Source of the DNA: Clostridiales bacterium
GTDB taxonomy: Bacteria > Bacillota > Clostridia > Oscillospirales > Acutalibacteraceae
Assembly: GCA_019418545.1 (NCBI GenBank)
Contig: DYBQ01000002.1
Span: 117,131-181,130 of the forward strand
Reading direction: 5' to 3'
DNA: 64,000 nucleotides
The notes under the pieces were generated by a model that ran no database searches, had not been told where the DNA came from, and worked only from the letters and a program-made list of their open reading frames with translations. A program made the translations under genes and the position numbers. Positions 1-8,403 of this stretch are shown here, in pieces (position 1 is the stretch's first letter; every line of letters starts with the position of its first letter).

Positions 1-177
1 CCCTACCACTGTCCCCGCCTGCGTAAACACATTAAAGGTTCCTGGGTTATGGTCTTCGGGCTTTTCGGTTATGTCCATGTGCATCAGGAACTTTGGTATC
101 AGCCATGCAAAAAGAATACTCCCGCTGCCATATCCCAGAAGAATATATCCTACATATGCCAATTTATCATTTTCCAT
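1..177 (-). CDS. plsY: PlsY-like glycerol-3-phosphate acyltransferase, C-terminus outside window
   Basis: Only the first 59 codons are present; the rest lies beyond the left edge. The translation begins MENDKLAYVGYILLGYGSGS and continues to DHNPGTFNVF. This matches the N-terminal membrane segment (GSGSI) and the HxxNPGTxNV loop of the PlsY/YgiH family, which acylates glycerol-3-phosphate from acyl-phosphate at the membrane as the first step of phospholipid synthesis. The ATG overlaps the stop codon of the upstream glycosyltransferase gene (TAATG), which indicates translational coupling. Phosphatidate synthesis and glycolipid synthesis would thus be co-expressed. The family call rests on a short fragment, so a PlsY-like paralogue is possible. 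Confidence 0.75.
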   Translation of the reverse strand, partial: MENDKLAYVGYILLGYGSGSILFAWLIPKFLMHMDITEKPEDHNPGTFNVFTQAGTVVG

Positions 178-1349
178 TATAAAACCTCCCCTTCCCTTTC
201 CAGTTTTCCTCTCGAATCCACCACGATTTCAGACTGATTTTCTTTTACCATCTTTTCGGCAAGCTTTATTAGAACAGCAGCAGATTCACCATGAATATTT
301 TCCCGCTGTGCCAAAAGCATGTTTTCCCTATTCTTTTTATGCAGCAGCTTTTCTCCTGCTTGCAGCTGTTCCTGAATTTTTCGAGCAGAAAGAGACATTC
401 CTTTCTTTGTAAAAAACTGCACATTGGCCGTTTCACATCCGGGAATCGGGTTTGTGTGGACAATGGGGATTCCCTTAGCCGCTGCTTCTGTAGAAGTCAA
501 CCCTCCCGGTTTTGTAAAAATCACATCACAGGCGTCCATATACCGGGAAACCTCCCGGGTAAATCCCCAAATAAATACCCGCTCCATCCCTCCAAAAAGC
601 CGGTTCAGCGTCTTTTGAAGCTTTTTGTTATTGCCGCAGATGATAACCACAGAATCTCCGGCTTGACGGCGGCGCAGCAATTCGGCCACAAACAAATGGA
701 TTTTTCCAAATCCCATGCTTCCTCCCATGATTAAAAAGGCCCGGCCATCCACAGGCAGCCCACACAGGGTTCTGCTTCTTTTCATCTCTTCTTTTTGTGA
801 GAATCTGGGAGCTACAGGAATCCCTATGGGGAACAGCTTTTCTTTTGGGATTCCCCGCCCCATAAATTCTTCCACCAAATCTTTATGGGGAATGATATAT
901 CCGTCACAACGGGTTTCTTCCCAAAACGGGATACAAGTATAATCGGTTGCTACTGCCAATACCGGAAGCTGGCACATCCCTTTCCTTTTCATATAAGTAA
1001 GGGTTTCTGCTGGGAACAGGTGAGGGGTAATCACTATATCTACGGGATGTTCCTGCAAATATCGCAAAACTGGTTTCGCTAGCAAACCATTGGCATAATA
1101 AACCGGAGAGCGTCGATAAGCAGAAGAAAGTTTTCCCCCAAGTCTGTATAAAAGGTGGAAAAATCTCGGGACATGCTGCACAATTCCTACATAAGTGCCC
1201 CCTACCATTTTTGATGCTCGCTTTCCCGCCAGCAGCATCATATCTTCCATAACCGCTTCGTGCCCCATTTTTTCGGCCCATTCCACAATGGCCCGTCCTG
1301 CGGCATTATGCCCTTCTCCCGTATTACAGGACAATACCAGTATCTTCAT
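177..1349 (-). CDS. diacylglycerol glycosyltransferase (MGDG synthase/UgtP family, GT28)
   Basis: A 390-residue enzyme of the MGDG-synthase/UgtP type, which transfers a hexose from a nucleotide sugar to diacylglycerol on the inner membrane face to make glycolipid anchors. The N-terminal acceptor domain starts MKILVLSCNTGEGHNAAGRA, with the conserved GEGHNAA loop. The C-terminal GT28 donor domain has GGSMGFGKI, then TKPGGLTSTEA, the usual nucleotide-sugar binding signature, around residues 300-315. The ATG at 1349 has AAGGGAG six bases upstream; an in-frame TTG further upstream lacks such a site. The gene couples to plsY by a one-base overlap. Whether it adds glucose or galactose, and whether it is processive, cannot be read from the sequence. 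Confidence 0.85.
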   Translation of the reverse strand: MKILVLSCNTGEGHNAAGRAIVEWAEKMGHEAVMEDMMLLAGKRASKMVGGTYVGIVQHVPRFFHLLYRLGGKLSSAYRRSPVYYANGLLAKPVLRYLQEHPVDIVITPHLFPAETLTYMKRKGMCQLPVLAVATDYTCIPFWEETRCDGYIIPHKDLVEEFMGRGIPKEKLFPIGIPVAPRFSQKEEMKRSRTLCGLPVDGRAFLIMGGSMGFGKIHLFVAELLRRRQAGDSVVIICGNNKKLQKTLNRLFGGMERVFIWGFTREVSRYMDACDVIFTKPGGLTSTEAAAKGIPIVHTNPIPGCETANVQFFTKKGMSLSARKIQEQLQAGEKLLHKKNRENMLLAQRENIHGESAAVLIKLAEKMVKENQSEIVVDSRGKLEREGEVL

Positions 1350-1512
1350 TGCCGTCTCCCTTTCCAAACGAGGTTTTATGAAGAATCATAGCACTTTTTT
1401 TTGACAAAATAAAGAACGCTTCCAAATTTTCTTTTTATCATCCGAAGAAACCCTGTTCCCACCAAAACCGATATGATACAATGATAGTTAGATTTTTTTA
1501 GGAGGCGATGTT

Positions 1513-2001
1513 GTGCGACGCAACACCTGCTGTTTTTCCGGCCATCGTCAAATTCCTTCTGGGCAAATCTCATCGCTGCAGATACACTTGGAAAAAACGC
1601 TGCGGCATTTGATTGACCATGGCTACATACATTTCTGCTCTGGCGGCGCAAAAGGGTTTGACTTGCTTGCTGCCCGAACCGTTTTAAACCTGAAAGCGGA
1701 ATTCCCTGCTCTTTCACTTCACATGATTCTTCCCTTTCGGCGGCAGGCCGCCACTTGGAGCATTGAGGAAATTCTAAACTATAGCGATATTGTCAGCCAG
1801 GCAGATACGGTACAATATGTTTCCCAGACCTATGAGCCCGGCTGTTACAATCTTCGAAATCGCGCTTTGGTGAACAAAAGCACCTGCTGTGTCTGTTATC
1901 TGACTAACCCCAAAAGCGGAACCGGTTATACGGTATCCTACGCGAAAGAGTCTAATCTTACCATTCTCAATCTGGCCAAATATTTTTCTTTTCCAACATA
2001 A
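1513..2001 (+). CDS. SLOG-domain protein, DUF1273/YpsA type
   Basis: A 162-residue protein beginning with RRNTCCFSGHR and having SGGAKGFDLLAAR near residue 50. These are the Rossmann-like CCFSGHR and GGAxGxD motifs of the SLOG superfamily, DUF1273 branch (B. subtilis YpsA). SLOG domains are thought to bind nucleotide-derived ligands, and YpsA overproduction affects cell division, but the biochemical role is unknown. The start is GTG at 1513, with TAGGAGG seven bases upstream; the nearby ATG is out of frame. It is a single gene, divergent from the glycosyltransferase, and converges on the ABC exporter operon with a shared hairpin. Confidence 0.8.
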   Translation: MRRNTCCFSGHRQIPSGQISSLQIHLEKTLRHLIDHGYIHFCSGGAKGFDLLAARTVLNLKAEFPALSLHMILPFRRQAATWSIEEILNYSDIVSQADTVQYVSQTYEPGCYNLRNRALVNKSTCCVCYLTNPKSGTGYTVSYAKESNLTILNLAKYFSFPT

Positions 2002-2002
2002 C

Positions 2003-2043
2003 GAAAGCTCCCCTGCCCGGTAACCACCAGCAGGAGAGCTTTC
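2003..2043. terminator. bidirectional terminator hairpin
   Basis: Arms GAAAGCTCCCCTGC and GCAGGAGAGCTTTC pair with one mismatch around a 13-base loop. The hairpin lies between convergent genes and is AT-rich on both flanks. Confidence 0.7.
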
Positions 2044-2061
2044 TATATTTATCATTTATAT

Positions 2062-2838
2062 TTATGACCCGGTAGACTGATAGTGACGAAGTCCCAGCCT
2101 CCACACTCCCCAGCAGGGAAGCAAAAACACCATACACACCATGGGAGAAAGCATACACCAAAGAGAATCTGTTTTCCCAAGCAAATACAGCAGCGGCCAA
2201 TATTGAAAGCAGGCAATCGGTACGATAAAAGTAAAAAAGCGTAAAACCCCATCTCCATAAATGCTCATGGGATAAGAGCCAAACTCCCGTCCTCCGTCAG
2301 TGAAGATATTCATGAACTCCAGCCCTTCTATTGTGAAAAAGGAAATTGCCGCATAAAGCAGAAACAACCCGCAGAATACACACACACCGCCCAGCAGCAT
2401 AAACAGCAGCACCAGGATTTTTGGAAAATCCCATTCCACTCCGCTGGTAGGAAGCGCATAAACCAGCACCAACACCGCCTGAAACAGCCTTCCCATTTTG
2501 GTCAACTCGATTTTTCCAGCCATTACCAAAAAAATTTCATTTCGTGGACGCAGCAGCACGCGGTCGAACTCCCCGTTTCCAATCATGCGGGAAAACGTGT
2601 CAAATCCCCGAAAAAATCCTTCACACAAGGAAAACGCCATCAAGGTCACGGAAAAGCACAGCAGCACCTGCTGAAAGGTAAAGCCTTCTACCTGATGGAA
2701 ACGGGTAAACAGGAACCAAATGCTCAAAAACGCTGTAAACCCCATCAGGAACTGTCCCAATAGCATCAGGAAAAAAGAAGATTTGTACTGCATCATACTG
2801 CGCAGATGCATAGAAAAAAATTTCGCATATAATCTCAT
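2062..2838 (-). CDS. ABC-2 type exporter permease (COG4587/COG3694-like)
   Basis: A 258-residue integral membrane protein with about six hydrophobic segments. The N-terminal half includes a polar GEFDRVLLRPRN loop typical of the COG4587/COG3694 permeases that pair with COG4586 ATPases (daunorubicin- or viologen-exporter-like systems). It is the last gene of a three-gene operon, 13 bases after the sister permease. I chose the ATG at 2838 because AAGGAGG lies eight bases upstream; the ATG six bases earlier would leave only two. The substrate is unknown; the family exports hydrophobic drugs or lipids. Confidence 0.8.
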   Translation of the reverse strand: MRLYAKFFSMHLRSMMQYKSSFFLMLLGQFLMGFTAFLSIWFLFTRFHQVEGFTFQQVLLCFSVTLMAFSLCEGFFRGFDTFSRMIGNGEFDRVLLRPRNEIFLVMAGKIELTKMGRLFQAVLVLVYALPTSGVEWDFPKILVLLFMLLGGVCVFCGLFLLYAAISFFTIEGLEFMNIFTDGGREFGSYPMSIYGDGVLRFFTFIVPIACFQYWPLLYLLGKTDSLWCMLSPMVCMVFLLPCWGVWRLGLRHYQSTGS

Positions 2839-2851
2839 CACCATTTCCTCC

Positions 2852-3655
2852 TTAGCCGCCCTGTACTACTACTCGTCCCAGCACCCGGTTCATGAGCCAG
2901 ATTCCTATCGCCAATAGTGCCGCAAACCAAAACACCTGTAACCCGACAAAAAACAATGCTTCCTGCCCTGACAAATCTCCACTGTATACCCGCAAAGGAA
3001 CATTCTGCATAGAGGCAAATGGCAGTAATTCCACAATTTGTCTCAGTTTCTCGGGGAAAAACGGCAATGGCAGCAGCGAGCCAGAAAGGATATCGGACAA
3101 AGACACCGCCGCCATTCTCAATCCAAAAGGGGAAATGGTATAGAAGGTGCATACATATATCAGCATCGTAAAAGCTACCACAACTCCCAAAGCCAAAAAA
3201 AGAGAAATTACAAACAGGACTGCTGCCCCTATATTCACTGGGAAGTTGAGCTTATATGGCGCAGGCAGCAAAAACGACAATATGAGCACTGGTACACATC
3301 GCAGCACTGTCCTGGCCATACGGTTAGCGGCTGCTTTGAGAAACCATTGACCATAAAGCCCTATGGGACGGCACAATTCATAAGCAATATTTCCACTTGA
3401 AACCGCCTCAAAAATATCTTCTTCAAAGGTCCAGGTATTGAGCATAGACAAAAAGGCCTGCTGCAGCCAAATATAGGAAGCCAGCGCTCCAAAATCCATT
3501 GGAAAGCTTTCGGGAGAACTGCGGTAAAAAGCCGCAAACATCAGTAATATCATAGCGCCCCAAAAAAATTGCGTCACCATTCCAGCCAGTGCCGCCGCCC
3601 GATATTGCAAGGCATTGATGAATCGGATACGAAAGAACGAAACATATTTTTTCAT
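2852..3655 (-). CDS. ABC-2 type exporter permease (COG4587-like)
   Basis: A 267-residue, six-segment membrane protein starting MKKYVSFFRIRF. It carries the WTFEEDIFEAVSSGNIAYEL segment and CRPIG, the counterpart of the GEFDRVLLRPR loop in the neighbouring permease, so the two form a heterodimeric membrane domain. The ATG at 3655 has AAGGAGG seven bases upstream; a GTG just before it is too close to the site. It lies between the ATPase gene and the second permease gene with gaps of 12-13 bases, so the three proteins are made together. The transported molecule cannot be inferred. Confidence 0.8.
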   Translation of the reverse strand: MKKYVSFFRIRFINALQYRAAALAGMVTQFFWGAMILLMFAAFYRSSPESFPMDFGALASYIWLQQAFLSMLNTWTFEEDIFEAVSSGNIAYELCRPIGLYGQWFLKAAANRMARTVLRCVPVLILSFLLPAPYKLNFPVNIGAAVLFVISLFLALGVVVAFTMLIYVCTFYTISPFGLRMAAVSLSDILSGSLLPLPFFPEKLRQIVELLPFASMQNVPLRVYSGDLSGQEALFFVGLQVFWFAALLAIGIWLMNRVLGRVVVQGG

Positions 3656-3667
3656 CACCGCTCCTCC

Positions 3668-4639
3668 TTACACCTTATATTCCCGATAAAGTGCAAGAAC
3701 CAGCTTTTCTGTATCCGGCCCTTTCACAGAAATATCCGTAATGGTTAGCGCTTCGGTTAACCGGGCAATCACCTTTGCCGTATCCTCCCGGGTGCCATCG
3801 GTAGCAACGGTCAGGTTTCCCGGCTGATGCTCCACAATTTTCAGACCAGAAAGGCTTTCTATTTGGCCACTGCTATACGATACGGTAACACTTCCCTGTC
3901 CATACTGCTGCTGAAGCTCTTCCAGTGTCCCGTCCAACAAAACCTTCCCTTTTCCAATCAGTAAAATCCGCTGAGCCAACGCTTCAATATCCTGCATATC
4001 GTGGGTCGTCAAAATTACGGTAACCCCCCGCTCCCGATTCATTTCCTGAATAAAATCCCGCACTGCCAGCTTGGAAACGGCATCCAAACCGATAGTAGGC
4101 TCATCCAAAAACAAGATTTTGGGGTCATGGAGCAGGGAAGCGGCAATTTCACAGCGCATCCTCTGTCCCAAAGACAGCTGCCGGGCAGGAGTACGCAAAA
4201 GGCTTTCCAGCTGAAGCCGCCCGGTGAGCTCCGAAACGTTAGCACGATAACGGGCTTCCGGGATTCGATAAATATCCCGCAGCAGTTCAAAAGAATCTCC
4301 CACTGGGACATCCCACCACAGCTGAGAGCGCTGTCCGAATACAACGCCAATTTCCGCCACGTGTTCTTTTCGCTGTTTCCAGGGAATCCGTCCGTTTATG
4401 ATACACTCTCCACTATCCGGCGTTAAAATCCCGCTCAATATTTTTACAGTGGTACTTTTCCCCGCACCGTTTGGCCCAATATATCCCACAATTTGGCCAT
4501 CCGGTATGGCAAACGAAATGTTATCCAAAGCCTGTATCCATTCTTTCTCCCGGCAAAATAATGACTTTGCTGCTGATTTCAGCCCACTTTTTCTCTTTGA
4601 CACCACAAACCGTTTGGATATGTGCGACACAGTAATCAT
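3668..4639 (-). CDS. ABC exporter ATPase (COG4586-like)
   Basis: A 323-residue ATP-binding subunit of the COG4586 type. Visible motifs are Walker A GPNGAGKST, a Q-loop Gln in VFGQRSQLWW, signature LSLGQRMRCE, Walker B ILFLDEPTIGLD and the H-loop TTHD. The C-terminal ~90 residues after the ATPase core are a family extension (TVSYSSGQIESL onward). It is the first gene of the exporter operon. The ATG at 4639 has AGGAGGG nine bases upstream, whereas the in-frame TTG six bases earlier is too close. The operon has its own promoter and a long leader palindrome. Confidence 0.9.
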   Translation of the reverse strand: MITVSHISKRFVVSKRKSGLKSAAKSLFCREKEWIQALDNISFAIPDGQIVGYIGPNGAGKSTTVKILSGILTPDSGECIINGRIPWKQRKEHVAEIGVVFGQRSQLWWDVPVGDSFELLRDIYRIPEARYRANVSELTGRLQLESLLRTPARQLSLGQRMRCEIAASLLHDPKILFLDEPTIGLDAVSKLAVRDFIQEMNRERGVTVILTTHDMQDIEALAQRILLIGKGKVLLDGTLEELQQQYGQGSVTVSYSSGQIESLSGLKIVEHQPGNLTVATDGTREDTAKVIARLTEALTITDISVKGPDTEKLVLALYREYKV

Positions 4640-4677
4640 AATCAAATTCCCTCCTATCTTTCAAAAAGCCAAAAACA

Positions 4678-4716
4678 GCGCGAAAAAAGTCCCGTCAAAA
4701 CGGGGCTTTTTCGCGC
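4678..4716 (-). promoter_or_regulatory. long palindrome in leader of ABC exporter operon
   Basis: Between the predicted start of transcription and the ATPase start codon, arms of 16-17 bases (GCGCGAAAAAGCCCCG against CGGGACTTTTTTCGCGC on the minus strand) fold around TTTTGA. The U-rich run lies inside the stem, not after it, so this is not a standard terminator. It may act as an attenuator, processing site or RNA-protein target. I infer function only from position. Confidence 0.5.
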
Positions 4717-4746
4717 AAACTTTACGAAATATAACACAGGTATCTA

Positions 4747-4775
4747 ATTATAAAAGGGACCTGCTTAAAAAACAA
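4747..4775 (-). promoter_or_regulatory. predicted sigma-A promoter of ABC exporter operon
   Basis: On the minus strand TTGTTT is followed after 17 bases by TATAAT. The imperfect direct repeat AAGGGACCTG / AAGGAACCTG overlaps this promoter and may bind a regulator. Confidence 0.55.
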
Positions 4776-4834
4776 GGAACCTGATTATTAAGGTCACAAA
4801 AACCACACACGCCTCCTGGTGATTCATGCTTCTA

Positions 4835-4873
4835 AATCAAAAAAGGAGACGTTTTCCGTCTCCTTTTTTGATT
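4835..4873 (-). terminator. terminator of hflX
   Basis: Perfect 16-base arms (AATCAAAAAAGGAGAC and its complement) around a seven-base loop, with the T-rich run included. It abuts the hflX stop codon. Confidence 0.85.
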
Positions 4874-6126
4874 TATTGATTCACCAGATACGGTTCTACC
4901 TCTGTCAGCAGCTCCGGCGGGATACTGGCAGTGAGAGATAGGCCTTCTGCTACATATTCTTCCTCGAGTATTTCCCCTTCTTTTCGAATTTTGGCTGCTA
5001 ATCCGGCTTTGGCAAAGGGCAAAAGCAGTTTCACCTTCTGCATTTTAACAGGCAGGTTTTCCTCCACAACCTGCAAAAGATTCTCAATCCCTCTGCCATG
5101 AAGGGCACTGATATGAACGCTGCTTCCCGTCATTGGCATCTCGGCCAGCGCCGGAACCAAGTCGCACTTGTTCATCACGCGAATAATGGGGCGGTCACTA
5201 CAGCCCAATTCCGCCAGCAGCGTTTCGGTCACTTCCAAATGCACTCTTGCTTCCGGGCTGGACGCATCGCATACATTGAGAATAATATCTGCCTCTGCCG
5301 CCTGTTCCAGTGTGGAGCGGAAGGCCTGTACCAAATGGTGGGGCAGCCTGCGCACCAACCCTACCGTGTCAATCAGCATCACGGTTTTTCCGCCCGGCAG
5401 CTTTAATGCCCGAGCCGTAGGGTCCAGTGTTGCAAAAAGCTTGTCCTCTGCCAAGACGCCTGCCTGTGTCAAAAGATTCATCAAGGTACTTTTTCCTGCA
5501 TTGGTATACCCTACCAGTGCAACGGTAATCACTCCATCTTTTTCCCGGCGGCGGCGAACCTGCTCCCGCCTTTTTTCTACCTGTTCCAGCTGCTCCCGCA
5601 AGGCAGAAATCCGCCTGCGGATATGCCGCCTATCGCTTTCCAGCTTGGTTTCACCCGGGCCACGGGTGCCTACTCCACCGCCCAACCGGGACATCTGAGT
5701 GCCTTTTCCCGAAAGGCGCGGCATCATATACTTAAGCTGTGCCAGCTCTACCTGTAATTTACCCTCGCTGCTCCGAGCCCGCTGGGCAAAAATATCCAAA
5801 ATCAGCATGGTGCGGTCCACTACCCGCACATCCGTCTTATCCTCAATGTTGCGAATTTGGGTAGGCGTCAGCTCCCGGTCAAACACCAACAAATCAATTT
5901 CCTGAAGCCGGCAGGCTTCAGCAATCTCTTCTATCATGCCGGAACCAACACAAAAAGCTGTATCAGGAGCGGGGCGCTTTTGCATAACAGAGGACATCGG
6001 CTCGGCTCCCGCACTTTTTACCAACTCATATAGCTCATCCAGTGATGCCTGGGCGTCAAATTCTCCGGTATCCAGCGACACCAGCAGCGCCCGCTCAGGC
6101 TTTTCTTCCATCTCTGTCCATTCCAT
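4873..6126 (-). CDS. hflX: ribosome-associated GTPase HflX
   Basis: A 417-residue GTPase of the HflX family, which binds the 50S subunit and rescues or splits stalled ribosomes. The N-terminal HflX domain has LLVFDRELTPTQIRN and the Gly-rich LGGGVGTRGPGETKLE linker. The G domain has G1 VGYTNAGKST, G3 DTVGL and G4 NKCD. The start is ATG at 6126, with GGAGG seven bases upstream. The start overlaps the stop of the upstream gene (TGATG), so the two are translationally coupled. Length and motif order are normal. Confidence 0.95.
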   Translation of the reverse strand: MEWTEMEEKPERALLVSLDTGEFDAQASLDELYELVKSAGAEPMSSVMQKRPAPDTAFCVGSGMIEEIAEACRLQEIDLLVFDRELTPTQIRNIEDKTDVRVVDRTMLILDIFAQRARSSEGKLQVELAQLKYMMPRLSGKGTQMSRLGGGVGTRGPGETKLESDRRHIRRRISALREQLEQVEKRREQVRRRREKDGVITVALVGYTNAGKSTLMNLLTQAGVLAEDKLFATLDPTARALKLPGGKTVMLIDTVGLVRRLPHHLVQAFRSTLEQAAEADIILNVCDASSPEARVHLEVTETLLAELGCSDRPIIRVMNKCDLVPALAEMPMTGSSVHISALHGRGIENLLQVVEENLPVKMQKVKLLLPFAKAGLAAKIRKEGEILEEEYVAEGLSLTASIPPELLTEVEPYLVNQ

Positions 6127-6914
6127 CAAGATTCCTCCACATTGACAATTGCCAGAAGCTTTTCCGTAGATATTTCATCGTTCCTTGCACTGCGATATAA
6201 CATGAAGCTGTTTTCGTCACAATCGCCAGGCTGATAGGCTTTTTTCTCCACACCGCTTTCCGATACGGTAACGGTGACCAGTCCGGATACTTCCTCATCC
6301 AGCGAAGCTCTCTTCTCCTGTTTTTTGCTTTCTTCCGGTTGAGAGCTTGTTTCTCCCTCTGATGAATCTTCCCCTGTCTGTGTCACAGTTTCTCTTTCTA
6401 ACAGTAAATCATCTTCTCCAAACCAATCCCGAATATCCAGCTGAACGCTATCTTCTCCTTTTTGAGCCTCTTTCTCTTTTTGAAACAGCCCGAACACCTC
6501 GTCTTTTTCTTCACGAAAACGCTCCAAAAGAGGGAAAAGTTCATCCAGCTTCTGTGCATCTTCCTGCAAGGACAAAACTTCGTCTGCTTTCTCCATTCGA
6601 TAGGGCATACGGCCATCTGCCTGATAGAATATCAAATTCCATTCCTGCCGGCGGCCATTTCTTCCCGGCGCGGAAAGGGAAATGACAAAGGTTTCATCCT
6701 CGCTGTCGTTATACGTAAAACCGGTTGCATACAAATCATCCTCAGAACCGGCAATCTTTTTAACTTGCTCCAGTACAGTCTGAGAAAATGGTTTTTCCGT
6801 CTGCGTAATATTATATTGACTCTGTCTGAGAGCAAAAAACAAAAAAACACATACTACTACAGCAGCAATGGCAAGCACCTGCCAAACTTTTACCGGCCTG
6901 CGTCGTATTTTCAT
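6126..6914 (-). CDS. membrane-anchored protein of unknown function, coupled to hflX
   Basis: A 262-residue protein with a basic start (MKIRRRPVK), one membrane segment at about residues 12-29 and a large extracytoplasmic part. The middle is highly charged and probably helical (residues 110-150), followed by a Glu/Ser-rich linker. The C-terminus contains VTVTVSESGVEKKAYQPGD. I recognise no family. Its stop overlaps the hflX start, so the two are expressed together, but coupling alone does not prove a shared role. AAGGA lies nine bases before the ATG. Confidence 0.75.
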   Translation of the reverse strand: MKIRRRPVKVWQVLAIAAVVVCVFLFFALRQSQYNITQTEKPFSQTVLEQVKKIAGSEDDLYATGFTYNDSEDETFVISLSAPGRNGRRQEWNLIFYQADGRMPYRMEKADEVLSLQEDAQKLDELFPLLERFREEKDEVFGLFQKEKEAQKGEDSVQLDIRDWFGEDDLLLERETVTQTGEDSSEGETSSQPEESKKQEKRASLDEEVSGLVTVTVSESGVEKKAYQPGDCDENSFMLYRSARNDEISTEKLLAIVNVEES

Positions 6915-7074
6915 AATTGATATTCCTTTCTTCTCAGTATCATTCAGAATATTTGTAGTATACCATATTCCCCCTAAAAATTAAAATCCTTTTATTCTTT
7001 CTCCCTGTTATCCCTTGCCTCTGTCCATTTTGGAATGCTCTGACAAAATTTTCCGAAACAATCATATAAGAAAA

Positions 7075-7122
7075 TAAGCCGATACCGCTGAAAGGGCTTC
7101 CTTTCAAACGGACCGGCTTTTT
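7075..7122 (-). terminator. terminator of phosphoribosyltransferase-like gene
   Basis: An imperfect hairpin with CTGAAAGG/CCTTTCA as the inner stem and AAGCC/GGCTT as the outer stem, followed on the minus strand by a T-rich stretch. Confidence 0.65.
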
Positions 7123-7148
7123 GTTTGTAATAGAATATGTTTCCCCAA

Positions 7149-7787
7149 TTAAAGCTTCGAATAACCATAGCTGTTTACCAGCGCATCTACCTTTTGCCCC
7201 TGACGGCACATGGGACACTCATGGCTGGTATAAGTTTCATAACCTGGTAAATCTTCGCTATCAAAAATCGCGTTAATACGCATTCCTTCTACTTCTTGTA
7301 CAGCACTGAAAATAGAGCATACACCAGCTGCAATCCCGCCATAATACTGGATGCACTCTGCACTTTTTCTCACTGTAATACCCGTCGTAACAGAGGCCAT
7401 CAGGATGAGAACGTGCTTTCCACGAATCATCGGCTGGATATTGTCACGGAAAATCATCTGGCCATTGGCATCATATTCCGGCGTCACCACATAAATCGTC
7501 TGATGAGCGTTAATGGACATAAAACCGGAATGGTTTAGTTCCTGGGCCAAATAAGCGCCGATTACCTGTGTACCGTCCAAACAAACAATGGTGTCCACAA
7601 TGGTATTTGCGATATAGTGGGGAACCAGTGCTTTCGCTGCCGCTTCTGCCTCGCTCTGGCGGGTTTTCAGCGTTGTCATATCGATATAATAATTGACATG
7701 GGAATGGTTGGTAGCAAAATGCCCATGAGCAATTTTGAGCGGTACATTGCTGTTTTTTGATGTAATTTTAAAAATACGGTCTTCCAT
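7149..7787 (-). CDS. orotate phosphoribosyltransferase-like protein with degenerate PRPP loop
   Basis: A 212-residue protein of type I phosphoribosyltransferase shape. The segment VLILMASVTTGITVRKSAEC sits where PyrE-like enzymes have the PRPP-binding loop, and GKHVLI precedes it as expected. The TTG end of the loop is kept, but the usual pair of acidic residues is replaced by Met-Ala. The C-terminus has a HECPMCRQG motif that could bind a metal. It is a single gene; GGGAGG precedes the ATG and a terminator follows. Without the acidic pair normal PRPP chemistry is doubtful, so a regulatory or altered-substrate role is possible. No other pyrimidine gene is nearby. Confidence 0.7.
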   Translation of the reverse strand: MEDRIFKITSKNSNVPLKIAHGHFATNHSHVNYYIDMTTLKTRQSEAEAAAKALVPHYIANTIVDTIVCLDGTQVIGAYLAQELNHSGFMSINAHQTIYVVTPEYDANGQMIFRDNIQPMIRGKHVLILMASVTTGITVRKSAECIQYYGGIAAGVCSIFSAVQEVEGMRINAIFDSEDLPGYETYTSHECPMCRQGQKVDALVNSYGYSKL

Positions 7788-8022
7788 CGAGTAACCTCCC
7801 GGCCCGTTGTCTATAATAGTGGAACAACTGGGTATTTTTTTCTATTATAACTATATTTTCTTAAGATTTCAAGAATTATTTTTAAATAATAAACATCTAA
7901 AACTAAAACCCAACATGCAAAATCTCTCAAAATCATTCCAAAAAAGGCGGGTTCTTACAAGCAATGAATGAGAAAGATGTATTATAGTGTAGAAAAATCA
8001 TCAGGATTCAGGAGGAACAACT

Positions 8023-8346
8023 ATGACAAAAGTAAAAATCGACCCAGGCGTATGTGGGCTCATCACCACTGTAGAGGCGCAGTCTGAGGACGGTATGGAG
8101 GTCACCCTTAAAGTAAAATCCGGCTGCGAAGCGATTCGCAAAATGTTTGAAGAGCTTGGAGACACCTTCGACGCCTATGAGCTGTGTTTGGGGAAGCCCG
8201 GCACTGGACCTCTGTATGAATATGCCCAGAAGCATTTCCCGGGACATTGTGCCTGCCCTGCCATTGCCGGCATCACCAAGGCAGTGGAGGCAGCCTGCCG
8301 TTTGGCTCTGCCCAAAAACGCTTCCATCACTTTTGAGACAGAATAA
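8023..8346 (+). CDS. small conserved Cys-containing protein of unknown function (DUF6951-like)
   Basis: A 107-residue soluble protein, MTKVKIDPGVCGL onward, with cysteines in GVCGL, SGCEA, YELCLGK and HCACPA. Their spacing suggests a metal or cluster site or redox-active thiols. It resembles a family known to me only as a domain of unknown function in Clostridia (DUF6951, from memory). It has a strong AGGAGG site, stands alone, and ends at a strong hairpin shared with argF. I cannot assign a role. Confidence 0.65.
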   Translation: MTKVKIDPGVCGLITTVEAQSEDGMEVTLKVKSGCEAIRKMFEELGDTFDAYELCLGKPGTGPLYEYAQKHFPGHCACPAIAGITKAVEAACRLALPKNASITFETE

Positions 8347-8350
8347 ACAA

Positions 8351-8382
8351 TCGCCCCTGAGAAAACAATTCTCAGGGGCGAT
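8351..8382. terminator. bidirectional terminator
   Basis: Perfect arms TCGCCCCTGAGAA and its complement with a short loop, then a T-rich run on the plus strand. It lies between convergent genes, so it probably ends both the small plus-strand gene and the arginine operon. Confidence 0.85.
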
Positions 8383-8403
8383 TTATTTTATATGATAGAA
8401 ATT

